Positions 11,329 through 20,216 of a stretch of DNA of 64,000 nucleotides are shown one piece after another; positions within the stretch are counted from its first letter, which is position 1; the number at the start of each line of letters is the position of its first letter. This DNA is from Monocercomonoides exilis (taxonomy: Eukaryota; Preaxostyla; Oxymonadida; Polymastigidae), in contig LSRY02000012.1 of NCBI GenBank assembly GCA_001643675.2, positions 188,501-252,500 of the forward strand, given 5' to 3'. The translations under genes were made by a program, and so were the position numbers. A model generated the notes under the pieces. The model was given only the letters and a program-made list of their open reading frames with translations, was not told the origin of the DNA and ran no database searches.

Positions 11329-13771
11329 ATAGTTAGGGGAAAAACCCGCACAAAATTCGAAACTCGTGCACATGGGTTCAAAAAATAGTAATTTCTTAAT
11401 GGATAACAAATATGAATTTCAAATCGCTCAATTTTTTTCCTATAAAGTATATTTTCACAGTTTTATAAACATATTCTTTTTTTAAAAGGTTTAATCCCTT
11501 AATAATTCAAATGGAACAGAAACAGTTTTTTTGATGAATAATTTTTTGAGTGTACAATTATCAAAAGACTTCATTTTTAAAAGAATATATTTGATTGCTC
11601 TTAAATTTCTTATTCACTCAAGGTTTATTTATATAACATTTATTAATGTGTTACAGAAACGTTTTTAATATTTCATTAGGATTCCATATTCAACTGCAAC
11701 ATTTCGTGAATGAAAAAAAGAAAATATTGAAAAAAAAGCAAATACAAGCCTTATGATTTCAAATTTGGATTGTCTTTTAGAAACATTTTTTCTCATAAAC
11801 AAAAAGATTTTGAAATTTGAAACTTCATTTTCTGTTTGTCAAAATATGGAAATCCTATTCTTTTGAAATTTTCATTTGATATATTTTTCTGTTGTGTTCA
11901 GCTTAAACTTTCAAAAAATAATGAAATATTATATATTATTAATAAGAACAAAATGATAAAGATAAAAATTGATTTATTGAGAAAAGAAATTTGTTTTCAA
12001 TTTTCTTTTTGCGACAAAAAAATAGTTCTGCTTACACATCAAACAACTCTTTCCCACTCATTTGAAATTAATTGTCAATAAGTTGCATTGGTGGAGTGCC
12101 TGACAATCGATACTGATAACTTGTTGAAATAAATTATAATCTCTTAAACATGAGTCGTTCCGCCGGTTTTGATTGATGAATTGTTTGTGAAGAAATCTGA
12201 TGGAACAGATATCTATTTTACTTCCGTTTTACAAATTGATCCTGTATATCAAAAAAATATTTTATCACTTGCGGCTCAATTGATAAAATATTTGTTTAAC
12301 AACACCTCCTTTTCGTTATTAGCACTCACTTCAACAGCACAATGCAGTTTATCTGATTCAAAATATGTATCTGTGCAGTCATCTCGTGCAACTTGCATTT
12401 ATGAAAATTATTGTCAGGAAATCGTTGATAAGATTTTCAATCCAATATTCTGCGCTTGTAATTCGGAAATTTGTTGTTGTTGGCTTCATATGACTTGCTC
12501 CAAGAACAGTACTGCTCATTCTTTTCGCTCGGCTCTTGCTCTTTGATAATCCTTTGATAATACAATAACGCATTCGAATAACATCTCCTCCACTTTTTCC
12601 AACAGAGAAATTGTTTTATATCCTTCCACAAATGTTCAGTGATGAAGATTCTACAAATGGAGCAAATGAATTCATCAAAAAAGTTAAAAAAAATTCACAA
12701 AAACCTACAAAATCGCTAAAGTGTCCAATACACTCTTTTTTCACAAGCTGACATGTATGCAGAATGCATACGGAATAGGCGCAATTTTCGTATTGCTCTT
12801 TCATATATATCTTTTGGCATAATATTGGTTTGTTCTTTTCTCAAATCAACAAAATCCTATTCACAACTTGAGGAAATTTGACATTCTGCATCACATGATA
12901 AAATTATTTATTAACGTTCTGCTTCGGAGAATTATTGCTGCAATTTATTTCAAGAAATCTAAATAAAAAATTTAAAAAAATTGAATTTTGAATATGATGA
13001 ACAAAATCAAACTTTACAAATAATTCTCACATAATTAAACAAACTCATTTAAAGGATATGGATGTTCGCAAATGCCAAACATTATGGCATTAATAAGAAA
13101 AATTAGTTTTCACATTTCTTATCACTTTTTGTTTAAATTGTGGTATATAAAACCATTAAATATATTTAACATTTTTTTGTTTTTTAAATTTGTTGTCCCT
13201 TTCAAAAATAGAAATATCTGCATATTATCGAGAAGAAATCGGTTTGTTTTTATGATGTTTTGCATGCAGTATCCTTTATTTCAAAGTTTCAATTGTGTTT
13301 ATACAGGATCAACATAGTTTTTGTTTTATTGTTTTTTATAAAGATTATCTGTAATGGTTTTGAACTTTTTCCATATTTTCGAATTTTTATTGAATGATGA
13401 TTTTGATTCAGTTGTGATCGTATTTTTATATCAACTCAAATAGCCTTGTTTTCACCTCAAAACATAATTTTTAAATAGAAATAATTAAACAAAGAAATGT
13501 GATTAATAAACAATATTTAGAGTTTTGTTAAAATATACTAAATATCAAATCCAACTCAAACAGTTTTCATGAAATGTCAATTTGAAAATTAAAAATCAAT
13601 CGATCGATTTTTCCATTTTAGAACAATTTATTATTTAAATAGTGAAAATCACCTTAATGCACAAAGTTTATTCACAAATAAACGCTGTTTCATATTTCTA
13701 CAAGTAACAAAGAATTTTTTGAACTTTTGTGCAAAGGTTTTTTCTCTAAAATGGGTTTTTTCCCTAACTAT
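11329..13771. mobile_element. Possible 2.44-kb element bounded by diverged terminal inverted repeats
   Basis: The left end begins atagttaggggaaaaaccc. The reverse complement of the right end begins atagttagggaaaaaaccc. Similarity continues raggedly for ~55 nt and includes a shared ggttcaaaaaat block. The ends begin and close with TA. Inside is AT-rich DNA with only short, doubtful reading frames (12150-12546 is the best). This could be a decayed non-autonomous DNA transposon. No transposase motif is visible, and chance similarity in AT-rich DNA is not fully excluded. Confidence 0.4.
12150..12546 (+). pseudogene. Doubtful, possibly decayed reading frame
   Basis: From 12169 the frame encodes ~125 residues with fairly protein-like composition (SDGTDIYFTSVLQ, QSSRATCIYENYCQE). 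An ATG at 12150 opens MSRSAGFD in a frame that stops at once; a one-base shift would join it to the longer frame. No family is recognised. It sits inside the putative 11329-13771 element, so it may be a remnant of its coding capacity or chance. Confidence 0.15.
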
Positions 13772-14095
13772 TGATAAAGATAATTCAAGTGAAGAAAATT
13801 TTTATTCTTTTATTAAAGAAAATTTTTCTCACAATATTGGTGAACATGTTTTCTGCAAATTTTGATAATGTCAAACCAAAAATAAACTCAAAAATCAACT
13901 CGAAACATGACTTTAGTCATTTGTTTCATTTTATAAAAGATGAGTATTTTGTGATAAAAAAACGCTAAACAAGGGAGCCAATACTGCACTCATCATTCTT
14001 CAGAAAATTGGTTCAATAAAAAAATAAATTAAATTTTTCGTAGAAAATTTTTTTGAAAAAAAGTGTGCTTTCAATTGAAATGAGAAAAAATGCGT

Positions 14096-14346
14096 GTGAT
14101 TATTTTTGAAATCATATCTTTTTTCGGGGTGTTGATTTTTCAAAGATTGAAAGTTTTTCGAAAACAGTTTTTGTTTCAAAAGAAAAGAAGCATGATAATT
14201 GTTATTTAAATCAAGAATTTTTTCGAAATATAAGATTAAAAAATATTCAATAAGCTTATTTACTTTTCAATTTTTTCTTATTGATATATAATAAATATAT
14301 TTGCACCGAAATTGTTGCAAAAAACGATGATTTCAAAAATAATCAC
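14096..14346. mobile_element. MITE-like element, family B copy 1 (251 bp)
   Basis: The terminal inverted repeat is gtgattatttttgaaatcat, exact over 20 nt at both ends. The first ~110 nt match, in inverted orientation, the interior of the element at 16782-17040, including the block tcttttttcggggtg and the later gcatgat block. That shows two copies of one family. No coding capacity; probably non-autonomous. Confidence 0.65.
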
Positions 14347-15031
14347 CTATATATCAGAATTCTTTTCATATTTTTTAAAATCTGCAATCAAACAAAAGGA
14401 AGCACAAAAACATATTGAAAAAGAGGAAAAATCATTAAAATAACAAGCATCGTTGATATTTAAATAACAAAAATGTTGTTTGACTTTTATTGAATTTTGT
14501 CAACTTTTTGAAATATATAAGTTTTTCGAATTTTCGATTTCGTTAGAAAGTTTTTTCCTTTGGTTGGAAGTTTTTTGATGTTGAATAATTTTTGGTGTAT
14601 CCTCTTATAAAAATAAAATAGAACAGTGAGAACTTCTTTTTCTCAAGTTTTTTTCAAACTTTTGTAATAAGCGGACTAAACCTTCTCGTCACGACACTAA
14701 TGAGGAACTGTTTTTCAAAAGTGACTGACAAATTGAGATCACCTTGTCACATTCTTATTTGTTCAAAAGTTCTTTTTTTCTGCTGCTTAATCCGTTTTCA
14801 AAAATAAAATTTTGTAATCATTTTGATAGATATTTTGTAAAATATCGAACAGAAAAATTACCACAAACTTGGACTTCAATTTTCAAAAATGGATTAGTAT
14901 TTTTATCAAATCAATTTATGATCTAATAGATCGTCACTTTTAATTATCTTTTGTCACTTTCTAAAAATTTGTCACTTTCGTCACTTTCTTCCCTGTCAAG
15001 TCACTTATCAATTCTATAATAAAAGAAAATA

Positions 15032-15482
15032 CAGTCTAAACCGGATATAATCACATCGGTTTTTGCACAACTTTTTGTGACTATATCCGATTGTGATTAT
15101 AAACGATGAAACATTACACAGTAAAAAATAAAAATTAATTATTAATATAATTTATATTGTGTTGATCTTTTGATTTTTGGAAATTCTACACAAATACACT
15201 TTTTTCACTTGCAAAATTAATTTTTATCATTAATATTCATAATTTTGACTTATTTGAGCACATTTTTGAAAAAGCGAAAAATTGAAATTATTTATCAAAA
15301 AAGCGATATTTCATTAAAAAAAAGCACCCATAATGAAAAAAAATGTGATTATTTATTTTCATCCCTGTGAATATTTGAGATGGAAAATGAAAGAAAAACA
15401 AGCAAAAAAAGTCGGTGCATCGAAAAATATGACAATATAAAAATGAGATTATATTCGACGTGATTATATCCGGTTTTGACTG
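15032..15482. mobile_element. Tc1/mariner- or pogo-like MITE, copy 1 (451 bp)
   Basis: The element starts cagtctaaaccggatataa and ends ttatatccggttttgactg. The terminal inverted repeats are ~27 nt, and the element is flanked by TA on both sides (15030-15031 and 15483-15484). CAGT-type ends with a TA target duplication are characteristic of pogo/Tigger and related Tc1/mariner elements. The interior has no transposase reading frame, so this is a non-autonomous copy. A diverged copy lies 400 bp downstream. Confidence 0.75.
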
Positions 15483-15881
15483 TATAGGTTTTTCTCATTC
15501 GAAAAATGGAGATTTATAGAGCGTTGATGATATTATCGTAGAATTTTCAAGTTTGTTAACGCTATGTCTGTCGGAAAAAAAAAATGAAGATAAATAATTT
15601 CTGTTCTTTAAAGAAAGAAGAATTAATAAAAAAATTAATTGAAAAAATGAAGATATCCGGAATCATGAAAAAAAAACATCAAATGTGAAGGAATTTGTTG
15701 GTGAAAGTTTATAATGGTGTAGTTTGCAAATTAATAGTTGTTGTGCAGCAAAGGAGGAACATATTAATGATGACAATTCGAAATACCTGAGTTCTTGTCA
15801 ACAAGTGAATAGAGTCCATTTTAATGTTTAAGTATTAAATTATTATGCAATTCGCAGAATATTTTTTGCAGTAATCGAAAA

Positions 15882-16254
15882 CAGTCAAAACCGGATATAA
15901 TCACATCGTGTTTTGCACGACTTTTTGTAACCAAACCCGATTGTGATAATACACGACTTGACATTTCACAGAAAAATCAGAAAATCAATTTTTGAAATAA
16001 ATAATAATGAATCAAGTTTTTTTGTTTTTGGAAATTCTTCACAAAAACACATTTTTCAATAGAAATTACAATTTTTTATGTTTTATTATGTTATTCAGAC
16101 TTTTTTAAACATAATTTTGAAAAAACGGAAAATTGATATTATTTATCAAAAAACCTGTTTTTCATTGAAAAAATCACCTATAATAATTAAAAATGTGATT
16201 ATCCATTTTCAGCCCTGTGATTATATTCGAAGTGATTATATCCGGCTTTGACTG
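15882..16254. mobile_element. Tc1/mariner- or pogo-like MITE, copy 2 (373 bp)
   Basis: Same orientation and same ends as the copy at 15032 (cagtcaaaaccggatataa and ttatatccggctttgactg). The TA is intact on the right but reads AA on the left. Internal sequence is collinear with copy 1 (for example the ttttgcac-actttttgt block after the left end) but shorter and mutated. This is an older or deleted relative. Confidence 0.7.
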
Positions 16255-16418
16255 TATTTAAAATTTTATCGTTAATCATTAAATGGTTGTTCAACTAGCA
16301 TAGGATCTTGAGGGAGATAAATAGAAGATGATGATTTCAAAACTCCTCAAAATGAAGAAATTTAGTGAAGAAAATATACCTCTGTGACCTGACAAATCAC
16401 ATGAATCCTCGTCTGTTA

Positions 16419-16419
<1 letters not shown>

Positions 16420-16457
<38 letters not shown>

Positions 16458-16515
16458 AAAAAAAAAAAAAAGAAAGAAAGAAAAGAAAAGAAAAGAAGAA
16501 AAGAAAAGAAAAAAA
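16420..16515 (+). repeat. Poly-A / AAAG purine tract
   Basis: About 30 A residues, a second A run, then AAAG/AAAAG units form an unbroken purine strand of ~95 nt. It could be a microsatellite or the tail of an old retroposed sequence. No retroelement body is recognisable next to it. Confidence 0.7.
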
Positions 16516-16623
16516 TTTATTTTATAAATTTTTAATTAATATAAAATAAACTATTGCTAAAACTTCTAAAGACTTTTTTCAGCTCTTTGGAAAAGATTTG
16601 TTGATAGCAGCTGTAATATCTGT

Positions 16624-17120
16624 GTGATTCTTTTTGAAAAGTCACAAATGTTTAATTTTCAAATAAATCGAAAAATTCATATTTAACAAATTTTTATAAA
16701 CATGCACCAAACTATCCAAATATGGAATCCATTACTGGATAATGCAATTTCATGAATTCAAGTACAGTTACGTGAATATTTGGGTAATTGTTTTTGAAAT
16801 CGTATTTTTTCATACAAAAATTTCTGTGCAAAAATATGTCAAGAATACAAATTAAAAAAAAATTGAAATGTGAAAAGGCCTATTGAATACATTTTAATCT
16901 TTGATTCGGAAAAACAATTTGCTTAAAAAAACAATAATCATGCTTTTTCTCTTTTGAATTTAAAATTTTCTTCCAAAAAACTTACAGCCTTTGAAAAATG
17001 ATCACCCCGAAAAAAGATATGATTTCAAAAATAATTACCCATTTATAAAAATTAGAGTTAAATATGAATTTTTTGATTTATTTGAAAATTAAACATTTGT
17101 GACTTTTCAAAAAGAATCAC
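16624..17120. mobile_element. Inverted-repeat element A with ~63-nt near-identical ends
   Basis: The left end starts gtgattctttttgaaaag. The reverse complement of the right end (17059-17120) is the same for ~63 nt with about one mismatch, ending ...attcatatttaac. Such long, well-preserved ends argue for a recent foldback or MITE insertion. Its interior is interrupted by a separate element (16782-17040), which must be younger. Confidence 0.7.
16782..17040. mobile_element. MITE-like element, family B copy 2, nested in element A
   Basis: The ends are gggtaattgtttttgaaat and, reverse-complemented, gggtaattatttttgaaat. Both flanks carry ATTT, a possible 4-nt target duplication. The right half is homologous to copy 1 at 14096 in opposite orientation. 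No reading frame. Confidence 0.65.
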
Positions 17121-17367
17121 CCATCTGGTTTTTTTTTCATTTTTATCAGTGATGGTCGGTGATGGTCAATGACAAATTGTGACAAAAATATTCCACAACT
17201 GATATTCTCTGTGAAAAAAAATTCATGTTGGGAACTTGAACATTTATTTTTTAATTTTTATTTTTTCACAACAAAAAGTATTATTAACAAAGATTTACAA
17301 ATTCAGTGTTGTTGTAATTAAGAATTAAGAAATCGTAATAAATAACACTTTTTGACAAATCATAAAT

Positions 17368-17572
17368 GGCTGATCCTTTTTGAAATCATACTTTTGTTCG
17401 AGTTTTGATCAAAATTTTTTTCTCAATGGGATTTAGAGAAAAATGAACTTCAACAGTGAATGCATACATCTTATGACGAAATTTCAATTAAAATAAAACT
17501 TCACAAAACCCCATTGAGACAAATTTTTTGATCAAAACTCGAACGAAAGTGTGATTTCAAAAAGGATCAGCC
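17368..17572. mobile_element. Inverted-repeat element D (205 bp)
   Basis: The ends begin ggctgatcctttttgaaatc and, reverse-complemented, ggctgatcctttttgaaatc. Complementarity continues for ~63 nt with a few mismatches, through gttcgagttttgatcaaaa. AAAT flanks both sides. The core tgat..tttttgaaatca is shared with family B, suggesting a related superfamily. No coding capacity. Confidence 0.7.
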
Positions 17573-17630
17573 AAATATCTTGTCAGTCATTTTGTTATTT
17601 TTTCAATTTTCTCTTGTCATGTCACAGAGG

Positions 17631-18254
17631 TATAGATGTGAAGAAGAAATACAGGAATAATCATATGGACTTGAAAGTGATGATAAAAAACTTCAGATAA
17701 TAAACAATAAAATTTTATTATTTTTATTACTTTTTTTATTTTTCAACCACACACACTTACAATGATAATTAACATGAATAATGATGATAAACATACATAT
17801 TATGTACAAATAAATTAGAATAAAGAAGTTTTGAAAACTCACTTATTTTACCTTACAACATTCATTTTTTGATCATAATAAAAAAAAGGTAAAGATAAAA
17901 TCATAATGCAAATCCTTCTTCAAAAATTTCAATTTCATGCCAATTGAAATAATTGTTTTAAAGAAAGACTAACTCATGAAATAACTCTTTGAAATATAAA
18001 ATTATTAATCAAACAAACAAATCAATAAATAACAAAACACAAAAGTGGAGGAACAATAATGAATGGTTAAGAAAGCAAGTGCAAGTACTCTTTGAAAGAT
18101 GAAAAGCAGCCCCAAAAAAGAAAAAACTAACTCACATCAAACATTACATAAAAGTATCCAACAAATTACATTCAAAAATTTATCGAAGCGTTAACTCATT
18201 TACAGAATAGAAAACTCCATTTGAGAAAATAGTCGTTCTCAATAATGATAACTA
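17631..18254. other. AT-rich gap, nothing recognised
   Basis: This covers the 3' flank of the repeat-protein gene. Only homopolymer-rich AT sequence is seen. Confidence 0.6.
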
Positions 18255-20216
18255 TTAGGTTTGCATCCATGTTGGTGGTTTGCCGTGAATATTTTCAATC
18301 CATAGATCAGCCATTGTACCTCCAAGATTATTGGCTAATGTATTTTCATGTCTCATCCACTCTGGTGGTTCTGTTTTCACATGAAAAATCCATAGCATAG
18401 CCATTGTCATTCCCAACAAATCACAAAGTGTGATGTCATGTCTCATCCAGACTGGTGGCTCAGTTTTATTTTCAGTTATCCATCGCATGGCATCTGTTTT
18501 TCCTTCTTTATCTCCAAGTGTATTGTCATATTTCATCCATTTTGGTGGCTCTCTTTCTAATTCCTTAATCCACATCCTGGTCAATGTATTTCCTTTTTTA
18601 TCCGCAAACGAGGCACTGTGCCTCATCCATTCTGGTGGATCTGTCTTTACTTTTTCGATCCAGTGCATCGCAATCGTCTTTCCATCTTTGTCGCAAAGCG
18701 TGTTTCTGTGTCTCATCCACTTTGGTGGCTCTTCCTTTTTCTCGATGATATAGCACATGGCTTCTGTTTTTCCATCTTCATCACACAATGAATAGTCATG
18801 ACTCAACCAACGTGGGGGTTCACCCTCCGCAAACATTTTCCAGTAATCGATCATCATTCTTCCGTCTTTATCAGGAAATGTTGCTTCATGTCTCATCCAT
18901 TCAGGAGGTTCAGTCTTGACGTTTGCAATCCAAAACATGGCCATTGTGAGGCCATCTTTATCCTGAAGAGTGTTATCATGTCTCATCCATTCAGGAGGGT
19001 CTGTCTTGGTATATATTATCCATAGCATAGCCATTGTGCAGCCATTTATGCCTTTTTGTTCATTGGAATGCCTCATCCATTCTGGTGGCTCTGTCTGCAC
19101 AAATTGTATCCAAGACATAGCCATTGTAGCTCCAAGATTATTCGCTAATGTATTTTCATGTCTCATCCACTCAGGTGGCTCTGTCTGCACAAATAGAATC
19201 CAAAGCATAGCCATCGTACAGCCATTTATGTCTTTGCGTTCGTTGGAATGCCTCATCCATTCTGGTGGATCTGTTTTGACAAATTGTATCCAATACATAG
19301 CCATTGTACCTCTAACATTATTGACTAATGTATTTTCATGTCTCACCCATTCCGGTGGCTCTGTCTGAACGAATTGAATCCAATACATAGCCATTGTTCT
19401 TCCATTTCTGTCTTTGTGTTCGTTGGAATGCCTCATCCATTCTGGTGGATCTGCTTTGACAATTTGTATCCATAGCATAGCCATTGTGCAGCCATTTATG
19501 CCTTTTTGTTCATTGGAATGCCTCATCCACTCAGGTGGCTCTATCTGCACAAATTGTATCCAATACATAGCCATCGTACAGCCATTTATGTCTTTTTGTT
19601 CATTGGAATGCCTCATCCATTCTGGTGGCTCTGTCTGCACAAATTGTATCCAATACATAGCCATTGTAGCTCCAAGATTATTCGCTAATGTATTTTCATG
19701 TCTCATCCACTCAGGTGGCTCTGTCTGCACAAATTGTATCCAATACATGGCCATCGTACAGCCATTTCTGTATTTGTGTTCGTTGGAATTCCTCATCCAT
19801 TCTGGTGGATCTGTTTTGACAAAGTGAATCCAATATATGTCCATTGTACCTCCAAGATTATTCGCTAATGTATTTTCATGCCTCATCCATTCCGGTGGCT
19901 CTGTTTTGAGATTTTGAATCCAATACATGGCCATTGTACCCCCACCATTATTTGTAACTGTATTTTCATGTCTCATCCACTCAGGTGGTTCTGTCTTAAT
20001 ATTTTGAATCCAATGCATAGCCATCGTACAGCCAGCATGATCACGAATTGTAGTGCCGTGCCGAATTTCTAATGGAGGATCTGTCTTTTTCTCAATGATC
20101 CATTGCATTGCTTTTGTTTTTCCTTTCTCATCCCTTTTCAAAGGATCAATCTTTTCCAATTGAATATCTGTTTTACATTCTATTGTACCACTCACCACAA
20201 TTATTTCGTTGCTCAT
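18255..20216 (-). CDS. Tandem ankyrin-like 30-residue repeat protein (653 aa)
   Basis: The protein has a ~35-residue lead (MSNEIIVVSGT...) followed by about 21 tandem repeats of 30 residues to the last codon. Each unit reads roughly D-x-x-G-x-T-x-A-M-x-W-I, then K-T-E-P-P-E-W-M-R-H, then a variable eight-residue linker. The D..G.T.AM pattern and spacing resemble degenerate ankyrin repeats, with conserved Trp and Pro-Pro replacing the usual second helix; that kinship is an inference. The ATG at 20216 is preferred over a TTG ten codons upstream. No signal peptide, membrane segment or other domain is seen. It probably forms an elongated protein-binding solenoid. Central units are much more alike than the outer ones. 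Single exon. Confidence 0.85.
   Translation of the reverse strand: MSNEIIVVSGTIECKTDIQLEKIDPLKRDEKGKTKAMQWIIEKKTDPPLEIRHGTTIRDHAGCTMAMHWIQNIKTEPPEWMRHENTVTNNGGGTMAMYWIQNLKTEPPEWMRHENTLANNLGGTMDIYWIHFVKTDPPEWMRNSNEHKYRNGCTMAMYWIQFVQTEPPEWMRHENTLANNLGATMAMYWIQFVQTEPPEWMRHSNEQKDINGCTMAMYWIQFVQIEPPEWMRHSNEQKGINGCTMAMLWIQIVKADPPEWMRHSNEHKDRNGRTMAMYWIQFVQTEPPEWVRHENTLVNNVRGTMAMYWIQFVKTDPPEWMRHSNERKDINGCTMAMLWILFVQTEPPEWMRHENTLANNLGATMAMSWIQFVQTEPPEWMRHSNEQKGINGCTMAMLWIIYTKTDPPEWMRHDNTLQDKDGLTMAMFWIANVKTEPPEWMRHEATFPDKDGRMMIDYWKMFAEGEPPRWLSHDYSLCDEDGKTEAMCYIIEKKEEPPKWMRHRNTLCDKDGKTIAMHWIEKVKTDPPEWMRHSASFADKKGNTLTRMWIKELEREPPKWMKYDNTLGDKEGKTDAMRWITENKTEPPVWMRHDITLCDLLGMTMAMLWIFHVKTEPPEWMRHENTLANNLGGTMADLWIENIHGKPPTWMQT
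18290..20090 (-). repeat. 90-bp tandem repeat array inside the repeat-protein gene
   Basis: Twenty-one 90-bp units are visible directly in the DNA; the antisense motif catccattctggtggctctg recurs every 90 bp. Two linker types, ENTLANNLG and SNEQK/SNEHK...NG, alternate irregularly. Units near the middle are close to identical at the nucleotide level, whereas the 5' and 3' units have diverged. Confidence 0.9.

Larger units (their letters stand above)
16379..17630. mobile_element. Outer inverted-repeat element (~1.25 kb) hosting nested insertions
   Basis: The left end cctctgtgacctgacaa matches the reverse complement of the right end, cctctgtgacatgacaa. Both sides are flanked by TATA, fitting a TA target duplication. 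Inside lie an A/AAAG-rich tract, two nested inverted-repeat elements (16624-17120 with 16782-17040 inside it), gtgatggtc sub-repeats and a further element at 17368-17572. The terminal repeat is short (~17 nt), so this outermost layer is the least secure of the nest. Confidence 0.5.

Noticed and set aside
12379-12631. Minus-strand frames with lysine-rich protein-like sequence overlapping 12169-12546
   Set aside because: Two short overlapping frames in AT-rich repeat DNA with no family match and no splice logic.
18290-20090. Regular 90-bp periodicity as a CRISPR array or satellite
   Set aside because: The period is 90 bp in phase with codons, the frame is open throughout and the units encode a protein repeat; there are no unique spacers.
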